Source of the DNA: Symsagittifera roscoffensis
Lineage: Eukaryota; Xenacoelomorpha; Acoela; Convolutidae
NCBI RefSeq assembly: GCF_963678635.1
Contig: NC_087067.1
Span: 8,475,716 to 8,539,715, forward strand
Reading direction: 5' to 3'
DNA length: 64,000 nucleotides
How positions within the stretch are numbered: the stretch's first letter is position 1; each line of letters starts with the position of its first letter. A program made the translations under genes and the position numbers. This document shows positions 42,803 to 54,153 of this stretch, piece after piece. The notes under the pieces are model-generated. The model saw only the letters and a program-made list of their open reading frames with translations. It had not been told where the DNA came from and did no database searches.

Positions 42803-43690
42803 AAGAAAAAACTAGAACACACCCGAATACGAAATTTCTCCTCATTTTCAAAGGTCAGAACAATAAAGATATAACGATTAATGTTTGCTAACTGGACGAA
42901 CTCAACAGTCACTTTGAATAGGATCAAATGGATGAAATCGGTGGGGGACAATTCGTCCTCCATGTAGTCGATTGGCTTCAAAGATGGGATAGATAAATGG
43001 CTCCAAGGATAGGGAGATTTGGAGTTAGCGAAACTAATATAAAATCTTTCATAAACAACCCCACTCTCCCTAAAAAACAAGCGTTTTTTGAGAAGTCTTC
43101 AACTCTTTATAAAGTCAACCCCCCCCCCCCCCCCCCTCTAGCTCAGTGTTTATTGGCACTGAAAACGCCTTCAGAAAAGTTTTGAGTTTGGTCGACCAAG
43201 CAGGCCTTACAGCTTGAGTTTGCCATTCAACTTTAAGAGGAGATTGTTCATTTGGTCTGCTAAGGGGGGAGATTGTTCCAATGGGCCCATAATTGTAAAT
43301 TGTTTCCAATCTAGGTTATAATGTCAGGGTTTTTTTATTTTACTCCTTCATAAAAATATAGATTGGGCGGACGCCATTAGGTTACAAAAGCTGAAAAAGC
43401 CGGTCACCATAAGCTTGATATTATACAGTGGGAAAGGAGGTGAGGGTAGGGGAATGTTAGTGTTAGATAGATCCCTTTTGTAATTGGGGGTCATGGTAGT
43501 GCCAAGGCAGTCGTTAAGTGATGCTTGCGTAGCCTGTTGAGTGAAATAAGGGAGGTACCAAAAGTTGCATGCTGCTGGCCACAATGGCCCTTGTCCAGAC
43601 GGTGATTTGCCTCCATTCATGGGTTCAAGTGTTTTACCCATCAATAATTTCAACAATAAGCTAATTTGCTGAGATTGGGATTGACTCTAA
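42803..43690. other. Region with a possible piggyBac-like fragment and an 18-C run
   Basis: On minus at about 43040-42890 one frame reads KPIDYMEDELSPTDFIHLIL then VEFVQLANINRYI. This recalls the N-terminal P.DFF.LFF..E..E.IV..TNRYA block of piggyBac transposases, but it is short and stops at the foldback element. A run of 18 C lies at 43119-43136. GC content is higher than the flanks. Other frames on both strands (for example minus 43348-43656) are unrecognised. Confidence 0.2.
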
Positions 43691-44036
43691 GAGATATAAA
43701 CAATTTTTTTTAAGTTAATGAAAAATTTCAGAACTTCTTTCATTTCAAATTATTGCGACAGCTTGAAACATAAATAATACGAATCTTTGCTGTATGTAAA
43801 CACCATCCACAGGGCACATTTCCAATTTCATTTAGAAAAAGATTTCAAAATTCGCCGCAAAGTAATTCTAGCCAACGGCCTGATGCCTTAGCTATACGAG
43901 CTGCTTTAAACTCTCTACCTGAATCCATAGCATTATTCAAATAGCATATATATTTTTTTGTTTTTTAAAATTAAAAGTTTATTTCTTCTTGGTGTTGTAA
44001 TTATGGCTAAATAGTTTTGAGGAAAAATTTGTTATA
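43691..44036. other. Spacer, no supported gene
   Basis: No gene, RNA or repeat recognised. Confidence 0.4.
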
Positions 44037-44290
44037 CAGTTAGCTGTTTTTGAGGCAGAAAAAGTTGGCTGTTAGCTATTTTTGAAACAATAAGCTATGC
44101 TGTTAGCTGTTTTTGATGCATTAAAATTTACTGTTAGCTGTTTTTGAGGCAGTAAATATTGCTGTTAGCTGTTTTTGAGGCAAAAAAATGTTTGCTGTTA
44201 GCTGTTTTTGAGGAAATAGCTTATGCTGTTAGCTGTTTCTGAGGCATAAAAAATTGCTATTAGCTGTTGTTAAGGCAATAAAGTTATGCT
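44037..44290. repeat. Minisatellite, about 34-bp unit
   Basis: Eight units of CTGTTAGCTGTTTTTGAGGC with variable A-rich linkers. Confidence 0.9.
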
Positions 44291-44596
44291 GTTATTTGAT
44301 TTTTAGACTAACGCAGGTAAATGCTCTTAATTGGATTTACGAGGGGAAAAAATTGTGTTTTTTCTAGTCAAAGGCAAAAAAGTATTTTTGTTAATTACTG
44401 TTTTGAGGCTATTTTTTCGAAAACCTGTTTTTTATTCTACCCAGGTCAATTTTTGCGAACTGAACTTCACTTGATCTCAAAAATTAGTGTAATTTTAGAT
44501 TTTGGTCCGCAACCTGCAAAATCGGATTTTGATTACAATATGAATAGTGTGTTTTATAACAAAGGGGTTGTAAAAATTTTCTATTATTACTTTCCA

Positions 44597-45503
44597 CCCA
44601 GGTGGACCGAAAACGCTTGTCAAATAAATTTCATAAATGAAAAAATGTTTATCATAGAGTTTTGTGCAGTTCCATATAAACTGAAAAGTTTGAAAAAACC
44701 CTAAAACAAGCATTATTTTCTAATATGGAATTTGCAGGAAAAGCTTTTTTTCATAAACGAAAAAGTTGATTTTAAAAAGAAAATTCTGAATACCATGATT
44801 TACTCAAAACTGGAGTCACCAAAGGGTTGATCATCTGGCTTTTGCAATTCATTGGAATTGACCTGAATTGTGTAAGAGTTCTCTTTACAAATTATATACT
44901 GAGAGCATCAAGTTTTTAGATTTTGGCAAAAATTTTTGAAGATAGTTATTTTCTAAATTAAAATTTTCAATTTATCAGACATTGATCAAAGCATATATAA
45001 ACATTCCATACAAAATAAATATGAGTTTTTGGCCTGTTTGAGAAAAGTTATCAAGTAAACGGAAAAAAATCCAATTTTTGTGTATCCAGGACTACGTTAT
45101 GCAGAAAAAAAAATTAAAATTTGTCTGCAAAACTTTTTTTTGAGTACAAAATTCGATTTGCGGTTATAAAAATACTTTGGGGCAATTTCGAAATCAGTTG
45201 AAAAAATTTTCGTTGTCGCCATCAAAAAATGGTAGTCATACAATTTTATTAAATGGAAATTGTACGATAACCATTTTTTTTCCAAAAAAAGTAACAATTT
45301 TTTTTTTCATTACTAGACAGTTTTATTTGGTTCAAATAGCCACAGAAACTAGTTCGAATGTTTTTTCAGGGATTTTTTGAAATTATATGAAAATTGTATG
45401 ATTAGCATTTTTCCATATACTTGATGTATGGAATTGAATGATAAGCATTTTCGGTATATGGAATTGTAAGATAAGCATTTTCGGTTTATGAAATTCAATC
45501 TGG
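44597..45503. mobile_element. Palindrome-rich element, copy 2
   Basis: The left end is CCCAGGTGGACCGAAAACG; the right end, complemented, is CCCAGATTGAATTTCATAAA then CCGAAAATGC. The interior 44930-45290 is collinear with 5518-5900 (CAGACATTGATCAAAGCATA, ATCCAGGACTACGTTATG, TTGTCGCCATCAAAAAA), followed by the same TAGTCATACAATTT palindrome. A further CCCAGGTCAAT lies at 44440. No gene is supported inside. Confidence 0.65.
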
Positions 45504-45629
45504 GCAGTAAACAATCATCGCAGATACGAAAAACAAAAGTGCTTTTACCAATGCGAAGTCGAGTTTATCTGATTAAATTTTGCTTCGGATAAACTTTGAG
45601 AAAAATTTTTCATAAACTTTAAGTTTTTT

Positions 45630-46180
45630 TCCAATTTTTAAAAATCTTACCCCAAACGCTACGTAAAGTAGCCAAGTGATATGTTTAGTGTCAAATATTT
45701 TATCATTGAAAAAAAACTATTTGAATCATTTCCATATGAAAGGGTTCCTGAGCGGGACTGAATAGCCGCTTTTGCGCTAATACCATGAAATTCATATCGC
45801 ACACTTTTATCACAAAATTTGCCAAATACATCTAATTTTGAAACCTCCTTAACTTTAACATAACTGATCACACGTGAAATGTTTTTCAAAAAGAATTTCA
45901 AGATGTCAAAAGTTCAAGAGTTTTTTCTAGTTCAAGAGTTTTTTCCAATTTCAAAAATCGTTTCCCAAACGCTACGTAAGATAGCCATGTGATATGTTTA
46001 TTGTCTATTAATTTATCAATGAGAAAAACTAGTTGAATCATTTCCATATGAAGGTGTTCCTGAGCGGGATTGAATTGCCGCTTTTGCGATAATACCATGA
46101 AATTCATTTCGCACACTTTTATCACAAAATTTGCCAAATTTCTCTAATTTTGGAGCCTCCTTAACTTTAACATAATTCCA
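45630..46180. repeat. Tandem duplication, about 313 bp
   Basis: ACGCTACGTAA(A/G)(G/A)TAGCCA starts at 45657 and 45970, each copy ending TCCTTAACTTTAACATAA. The copies are about 85-90% alike by eye. Confidence 0.85.
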
Positions 46181-46720
46181 GTGATGGCCTTAAAAACAAA
46201 ACCTAGAAAAAGACTTCGATAACAGAACTAAATTTTATGTTGCATTTTGTGCTAGAATTTCGAATTATCAATTGAACATTACAAGGCCAAAACGAGTACT
46301 TTGTTCTTTTTTTGTTTTTCCGTTTTTTGAATCGTTGCGACAAAACTTTGTTATGTTTAAAAACTTGTCTCTGGATTCAAGAGACTTGCACACATCAAAT
46401 TGTGCGCCGATCTAGTGCAGAGTTTGACGTCGTAATGAAACACCCTGAAAATTTTTTTATAAACACAGTGTTATAAAAATTAAGAAATAATCTGAACTTC
46501 TGCTTTCTACCAACATTTTCGAACGACGAGATGTCACATCACGGTTTTACATTCAGAAGAAGCTTGCTTGCTTTAAGTCTGTAAAGTTTTTCTGTTTCCA
46601 TTCAACTTTTAAAGTTTGGAAAATCATTTTAATAAGAAATCCCTAAAAAATCATTTTTTACAAACTATCCTCAGCATCTTTTTTTTACAATATCGACCTC
46701 ACAAAAACGTCCAGTACAAT

Positions 46721-47085
46721 CACTACGAGGCCAAACTGTGCACTAGATAGGCGCACAATTTTGTGTCTGTATCTTCCTGGATTCAGGTACAAGTCTTTAA
46801 ATATGTTCCAAAAAGATTCATCTTACAAAATTTTTGTGGATTCCGCGTACAAATAGCTGTACCGTAAATTTTGTCGGCACATTGGTTTTATCGCGAGTTC
46901 CGCAACGAGCAAACAAAATAATTGTTCCGGGTTCCGCAAATTTAATTGGTTTCCGCAAGTTTATTTGCGGAAACCGCTTACAATTTTTGGATTCTACTTG
47001 CAAATTGCGGATTCCACTTACAGTTGCGGATTCCGCAACAGCTTAAGTTTATTAAACACATATATTATTTCATGGTGTTCATGGA
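46721..47085. mobile_element. Foldback element, GCGGATTCCGC family (truncated copy)
   Basis: It begins CACTACGAGGCCAAACTGTG and carries the same order of internal units (AATTTTGTGTCTGT, GGATTCCGCG, TTGCGGATTCCACTTACA), but it stops near 47085 without the terminal inverted repeat. Confidence 0.7.
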
Positions 47086-47086
47086 T

Positions 47087-47640
47087 TCCACAAGTCTTTT
47101 TTCAGATTTCTCGGTACTAAATTGTTGTTGTTTTTCTGTAATCAATTAGTTATTCCAAAAATGACTATTCATTTTTAAGTGGTTTGGTTTTTTAGTGACA
47201 AATGAATTCCTAGGATAAAAAAACAAGAACAAGTGATGTTGGTAAGAGCATCTATCGTAGTAGAAGATTGTAGCGATAAATAGTTGTTGACCAATCGAAC
47301 CTGAACCAAACTTCTTATATTTCGATACGATTGATGAAAGAAAAGTGTGTACTACTGTGATCGACGCAAATCAAAAATCAAATAAAAAAGCCCACTTTGA
47401 GTATGTTTAACTTCTGATTCAAATTGGTATTTCTTGTTATGCCAATTTTTTGATTTTTGCTGAATATTTTTTTTTGTAAACTTAATGTGTCAGAAAAAAT
47501 TCATTTTTACTAATTTAGGTTAAATATACCGTTGAGCAACTTCTTTCCCCCAACGACCAATTAGGTCCTAACCCAGGCAAAATTGGCAAAACACAAACAA
47601 AGGGCAAAACACAATTTGTTTATTATGTCAAGCACGTCAT
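47087..47640. repeat. Dispersed direct repeat, about 540 bp (copy 1)
   Basis: Matches 49131-49660: TTTCTCGGTACTA, AACAAGAACAAGTGATGTTG, ATCGTAGTAGAAGATTG, ACCAATCGAACCTGAACC and CCAGGCAAAATTGGCAAAAC in the same order. Confidence 0.8.
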
Positions 47641-49130
47641 CGATTGCGCAACTTTTTTGTACGAATTTTACTTCGAAGAACTTTGTATCTTAATGCGCAA
47701 AGTTGATAGTTGCTGTCAAATTTGAAAAACTGTGTTTAAAAATATAGGTAATTAATAGCGCAAGGTGAAGTTTTTCTATTAAAACTAAAAAAAGCTGACT
47801 CATTATGCAAAACTTGTGGTAAATTTCATCACTCTAAATTTTGTCTTGAGATTTGCAATAAATACCTTTTGAGAGATCCCAGGTGGAGCAAAAAAGAGAC
47901 GGTGATTGCACAGTTGATCCAGACAAGTAGAGTGTGATTAAAATGATATTTAATTACTTCCGTTACCGCGTGCTTTAGGTGTTATATCAAATTCAGAAAG
48001 GGGCTGTATAAAAAAGTATAAAAATGAATTAGCATAAACTTCTGCTAGCTTTTTCACGTGTTATCTCGTGCTTTGTGAAACTAATTTTTCAATTCTCAAA
48101 GAACAACACATCGTGGTATTTAAGGAAACGTGATGAAAGTTTGCACATGGTCATTTAAAAGTAGATGCGTATGACTATTTTGTCTAGTATGTTGTATAAA
48201 AATTCTGATTGGCTAAAATACAATTGAACATCGTTTCAGAAATTTCAAAAATTTATTCTTCGTTTCAATTTTTTTTTGCTAAAGATGCGGTTACGACAGA
48301 AAACACACCAAATTGTGACTTGCTAATTAGTCCGTTTTACATTTCAGCAGCTGCAAGATGTAAAAATCTTCTTTCTGTATATTGCGGGCAAGAAAATTAA
48401 ACTGGAAAAAAAGAACAATTTTATTTTCCATTTCGCTCTAAATTTTTTTTTTGATTTTTCATCAAAATGAATCATCATGAATCAATCATCATTTGTATAT
48501 TAAAACAAGTGTGTAACCTGAAATACAAACCCTTCAAAAACTTTACGTTTGATCAAACCTACCATGGTTGATTTGTCGGTTGAGGCGCTGTGGGTGGATT
48601 TTTTGAATTGTTTTTTAAAATCATATAGGACTTCACACAAATTTAGTATTTTTTTAAATCTTGTTTGAAAGTTGCAAATTGGGTGTTTTCATCGTTTTAT
48701 TTTTCCTGGTGTGTTTGAAAAATTTTAAACAACGTTTTTGGAATTATCAAAAAACTCTTTGTAATTCGATTAAAGAAGTATATAGAAACATAGAAACATA
48801 ATTTTAAAAACACAAACTTTAAAATTACTTTCAAAGGTCTATCTGTAAATATACCGTTTTCAGCAGGTGCAAGCCGAAATGAATTTTTTAGAGAAATGAT
48901 TCTCTCCCTATGAAACTTTCGAACTTTCAAGCTCAAAAGCGCTTTTTTAGTCTATTGTTTATAACTTTTGTAGGAAATATAACAAACTATACTTAAACAA
49001 TTTTTCATTATCTATCGTTTTTAACCAATTATAGCGGTTCTAAAAGTCCAAATAGTGTATCATTTTTGAATGACAAAAAATGTTTATATTTATGGGAATG
49101 GTTTCACAAAATATTTTGGTCAACCCGAAA
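47641..49130. other. Spacer, no supported gene
   Basis: AT-rich, with only short unrecognised ORFs. Confidence 0.4.
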
Positions 49131-49660
49131 AAAGTCTTTTTTTAGATTTCTCGGTACTAGGTTTTTTGTTTTTCTGCTGCCATTTAGTTATCCCTTAAAA
49201 GACTATTCTATTTTAAATGGTTTAGTTTTTTAGTGGCATATGAATTCTAAGATAAGGAAACAAGAACAAGTGATGTTGTAAGAGCATCCATCGTAGTAGA
49301 AGATTGAAGCGATAAATAAACGTTGACCAATCGAACCTGAACCAAAAATGTTATATTTCGATAGGATTGTTGAAAAAAATGTGTGTTCTACTGTGATTGA
49401 CGCAAAAGAGCAGTGTTTCAAATGAATAACGCCTAACTCACTTTGAGTATGTTCATCTTCTGTTTCAAATAGGTGCTTCTTGTTATGCCATTTTTTTGGT
49501 TTTTGCTGAATAGTTTTTTTAAATTACTGTGTCAGAAAAACTTCAACGTTTCTAACTCAGGTCAAATGGATCATTGAGCAGTTTCTTCCCCCAATTACTA
49601 ATTAAATCCTACCCCAGGCAAAATTGGCAAAACCCAAAAAATGGGTTCTCATACGCAAGC
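49131..49660. repeat. Dispersed direct repeat, about 540 bp (copy 2)
   Basis: Collinear with 47087-47640 but noticeably diverged, with small indels. Confidence 0.8.
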
Positions 49661-49774
49661 AAGTGTTTTTTATGTCAAAGGCACGCTACCCGCACTGAAG
49701 TTTCACGTATAATGATCGTTCATTTTGGATTTTCATTGTCAGTCTCTATAAAACAACAAAATAATCGTTTTTAA

Positions 49775-49935
49775 TTGATTGAAAATGGTTTATAATGATA
49801 CTATTTTTTAAGCAAAAAAATCGCAATATAAACAACTATAATCGACTATAATCTATCATTTTCAACTTATTTTCAAAAAGTTTTATCAAAAGAAAAATAA
49901 TCAATATTAATCGATTATAAAAGATTATAATCCAT
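49775..49935. repeat. ATAATCGATTATAA palindrome cluster
   Basis: Diverged repeats of the ATCGATTATAA motif (AATCGTTTTTAATTG, AATCGACTATAATC, AATCGATTATAAAAG) lie just before the assembly gap. Confidence 0.55.
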
Positions 49936-50064
49936 TTACTTCTCTGTTGTTTTTGTTTTTTTCATATTATTGTTAAACTTAAGCTAGTTATTCTCTCGCT
50001 AACTTCCTTTTTTCCTAGTTTCAATCACGTTTATGACAATTTACCTCTAGATCCCACGCCACAC

Positions 50065-50264
50065 NNNNNNNNNNNNNNNNNNNNNNNNNNNNNNNNNNNN
50101 NNNNNNNNNNNNNNNNNNNNNNNNNNNNNNNNNNNNNNNNNNNNNNNNNNNNNNNNNNNNNNNNNNNNNNNNNNNNNNNNNNNNNNNNNNNNNNNNNNNN
50201 NNNNNNNNNNNNNNNNNNNNNNNNNNNNNNNNNNNNNNNNNNNNNNNNNNNNNNNNNNNNNNNN
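50065..50264. other. Assembly gap (200 N)
   Basis: Exactly 200 N. The length is probably nominal. It lies next to the tandem duplication that starts at 50435. Confidence 0.98.
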
Positions 50265-51504
50265 GCTTCGTTTATTGAACGACATAAAAAAGAAAGCAAG
50301 TTGGAAAACAAGAAACTATCTTTATCAATCTAGTAAGAACAACGTCCAGACCATTTCAATAATCAAAAAGCCGATATCTTTCTTTTCTTTTTGGATTTTT
50401 GTAAGCTATTGTTCTGAAGAAAATCAAAAGTTTTGGGACAGCTTATTTTTTAATATTCTCAACAACGCCAAGTTCTAGCCTCAAAAGTGACCTATAATCT
50501 TATTTTAAAACTAAATTTCTGAACTATGAATCAAAAACTGCTGATTTTCTTATCCAAATACTAAAATGTGTATGAATTATTTTAGCCTAACGAAATTGTT
50601 AGTGGTAGCTGAAAATTATTTATATGGTTTTTGTCTAAGTTCGAAGCGGAGAAGGAAATTTTAGAAGGTTTTTTAGAAAGGGGATCTTGTTAACTATTTC
50701 CATACCTGCGGTACCCTGAAACTAATCATTCCCTATTAAGAAAGAAGTGAATAGTTACGCATATTTGAATTTTGTTTTTTTTTGTAACAAAATTTACTCC
50801 TTGTTCGAAAGGGAAGAAGAAATTGTTAACTAAACCGGCAATTCTTATTAACTTTGAGAAAAGCCATTTTTAGACTTTGATTAATATATAAGATTTAAAT
50901 AACGCAAAGACAGGATGATTTGGCAAAGTTTTTTCATTTCTTGGACAGTTTTAGTTTTCATTTCCTAAACACATGTAAATAAACGATGTACCTTGAAAAA
51001 ATCGCAATGAGTTGCGAGTTAACGATTGCGCCTTAATGTCAGTGAAAAAAAAACTCATTGTCAGAAAAAACAAACGTAAGAGCCAATAATGCTTTCTGCA
51101 AATCCCTGGGTCCTACATTTTAACCTCACTGCATTATGAACCGTTTGTAAACTTTTAATTATACATTACGTTTAAAAATGTGCTTTTCACGGCAAGTCCA
51201 ACTAATTAAAGTTATAATGTTTAGAATAAACTTTGTTGACAATGCAGATAACTGCCAGATGATACTTTTTTTTGAGATGAAAAAAGAAAGTTTTTATCTG
51301 ATATTACGTTCGTGGCTAACCTGAAGTGAAAATGTATTTTTTAAACTGATTTAAAAGCAATTTTTAAGACTTGTGAGTTTGGGTTTCGCTGAACAGTTAC
51401 TTCGGTTTTGGTTTTGATCGATTTAAGAGTCAACTATTTTGTTTGGTCTTTTAACGAGTTTCCTTGAAACTATGCAGCAGTTGCGGCTGATTCTTTCTTT
51501 TTTC

Positions 51505-51632
51505 AATAGTTTTCGAATGTATAAAAAATTTCCGTCAAAAATGGTTAGTTAAAAAGTCGAAATTTGTCTGAAGAAAAAAAACCCCACCCCGAGCACAAAT
51601 ATTCCGATACTTTTGTATCGAAAGTCGGAACA
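51505..51632 (-). mobile_element. HINE-like 5' fragment
   Basis: TCCGTCAAAAATGGTTAGTT through GTCGGAACA matches the terminal 115 bp of the full copies. It sits exactly at the junction of the nested duplication. Confidence 0.7.
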
Positions 51633-51705
51633 ATAATGCTTTCTGCAAATCCCTGGGTCCTATATTTTAGCCTCACTGCAACATGAACCGTTTGTAAACT
51701 TTTAA

Positions 51706-52234
51706 CAAGACTGCTCGTATCAGGGAGAAGCCCTGAATGTTCCGACTGCTTTTTAAGATTTGTGGAGCAGTAATAACATAAAAAAATTAAATGTAAATTA
51801 AAAAAAATTAAAATTTTTTTTCTTCTAAAATTTGATTTTTTTTAATCATCCCCCCACACTTCATAAGTACTAAGTGATAGATTTTGCTCCTATTAACAAA
51901 TCAATTAAGGCATATAAACTTCCTTGAACCAATTTGGAACGATTTCTAGGACGGATTAAATCTCGTTTACGCGTTAATAGCTCGAAAAGTATCGCGCGTT
52001 AAATGTTCCAAATTGGCCAAAATGGCAATCTTTAAACCCCCATAACTTTATAAAAAATGATCACAGGTAAAATATCTTTTCAAATTTAAGCTCAAGGCAA
52101 CAATACCTTTCGAATGATTTAAAAAAAAACTCCGTCAAAAATGTCTAGTTAAAAAGTCGAAATTTGTCTAAAGAAAAAAAAAACCCACCCCGAGCACAAA
52201 TATTCCGTTACTTTCGTATCGAAAGTCGAAACAA
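51706..52234 (-). mobile_element. HINE-like element inserted in copy A
   Basis: Full-length, from CAAGACTGCTCGTATCAGGG to GAAAGTCGAAACAA. The flanks CTTTTAA and TTATACATTACG are contiguous at about 51158 and 54880, which gives the empty site. The insertion added no target duplication beyond an ambiguous AA (TT on the element strand). Confidence 0.75.
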
Positions 52235-53342
52235 TTATACATTACGTTTAAAAATTTGCTTTTCACGGCAAGTCCAACAAATTAGGGTTATAAGGTTTAG
52301 AATAAACTTTGTTGACAATGCAGATAACTGCCAGATGATACTTTTTTTGAGATGAAAAAAGATATTTTTTATCTGATATTACGTTCGGGGCAAATCTGAA
52401 GTGAAAATGTATTTTTTAACTGATTTAAAAGCAATTTTTAAGGTTTTTGAGTTTGGGTTTCGCTGAACAGTTACTTTGGTTTTGGTTTTGATCGCTTTAA
52501 GAGTCAACTATTTTGTTTGGTCTTTTAAAGAGTTTCCTTGAAACTATGCAGCAGTTGCGGCTGATTCTTTCTTTTTTCTGTTAAATTTCTGAGAATTGAC
52601 ATTGCATCATTTTTGTGCTTTCAAAAGTTTTTTAAACAGCCTGAAACGCTCGTAAAACAATTTCATAAATTTTTCACAGTTTATTAATATACTTTTTTAC
52701 TAATGATAAATAACAAGATTCTAAGGTAAATGGCAAATACAATATTTGAAACTGTGAACACAAAAATCAACTATTTTAAAATGTTTTCGTTCTGCGTTAT
52801 GAAGAAGATTCAGTTACGCTGAGGGTATGTGGATTTTCTGCCCTCTTACACAATAGAGAATTGGATTTCATCTAAATTGGTAATGGTTTTTTGTTCCTCT
52901 CAGTTGATTCTAATGATTGACGTTTTTGGTGATATGAAATCAAAGGTTTTATTTTCGCTCAAATGACAGCTTTTGTATTCTGAAATGTGGTTTTTTAGTT
53001 TTTCAAATGGTTTGCTTTCACAATTTTTTCTGATAATGCAGAGGGCTTTGTATTCCTTTGAAAACATAATTTTCGGAAGAAAAAAAATCGTTAGGTCGAC
53101 TGCTTTCTATTTATTTCGCTTGACGCTTCTGCAAATCAATCAACAATGTTTTTTATTTGAGGATTGGGAATGGATGCATAGGGTTTTGCAATGAAAATTT
53201 TTGCTGCTTTGCTTTATTCTTTTCAAAAAGCGAAAACTGCTGCATAATTATTTGTATATTAATCGATATTTTTTATATGAAGGAAAATGCGCATTATTAT
53301 CATGTCTCAAAAAATTAAAAGTCACCATTATGCCAGTTGAAT

Positions 53343-53582
53343 CATTTTTTTCTGAGAAATACACTGTTTTTGGTTAATGTGGTTTTTCTTTGAAATTTAG
53401 ACAAATCAAACAAACTATGAATCAACCGATAGCTGTTAACCGATAACTAAATAAATAGCAGAAAAAAAGCAGCATTTTTTTCTGAGAAATACACTGTTTT
53501 TGGTTAATGTGGTTTTTCTTTGAAATTTAGACAAATCAAACAAACTATGAATCAACCGATAGCTGTTAACCGATAACTAAAT
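53343..53582. repeat. Perfect 120-bp tandem duplication
   Basis: TCTGAGAAATACACTG starts at 53351 and 53471 with identical sequence between. The corresponding place in copy B (about 56000) has one unit. Confidence 0.95.
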
Positions 53583-54153
53583 AAATAGCAGAAAAAAAGC
53601 AGCTGTACAATTCACAACTTCTAGATAAACTTTGAAAATCTGTTATCTAATTCACCTACTAAATTGCCTAGTTCAAGCTTCTTCAAAACTTTGTATCGTT
53701 TTATAGAAAACTTTTGGTATATAATGGTGTCCGTCATATTTCGGAACTTTTTTTTTTTTTTAAATTGAAGTAAGTTTTTGAAGTAGATTAATTTCTTTCA
53801 AGCAAATTTATCCATTTCAACTTGATTTTTTTTTCAATTTTCATTGGACCGTCAATTTTCAAATTTTTTCAATTTTCATCAGATTGAATTTTTTTGAACA
53901 TCGATGTATTCGTTTTGCTCAGAAACAAAAATTTATCGATTTTAATAGATTGAACTTTTTCTATCGTTCGTTCACACAATCATCAGATGGCCATCAGAAT
54001 TCTTCTCATTTACTCAATCAGCAACTTGACTAAAGTCAAAAAGTCTTGGCATATACTAACTTAGAACAAAAATTTATTACAATATCTGAATTACTTCACG
54101 GTCTCCAGTTAGCAACCATCATCGTCTATTTCTTTTTTTTTCTGAGGCAAAAC

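Larger units (their letters stand above)
50435..54153. repeat. Tandem segmental duplication, copy A
   Basis: Collinear with 54154-56870, beginning at GACAGCTTATTTTTTAATAT. It is about 1.0 kb longer because 51086-51508 is itself duplicated (second part 51632-52578), with HINE-like DNA between and within, and because of a 120-bp tandem duplication at 53343. The small ORFs inside differ between copies almost only by amino-acid-changing substitutions, so no gene is called. Confidence 0.9.

Noticed and set aside
43980-44300. CRISPR-like array
   Set aside because: The 34-bp units are contiguous, with A-rich variable linkers of a few bases and no unique spacers; it is a minisatellite in a eukaryotic genome.
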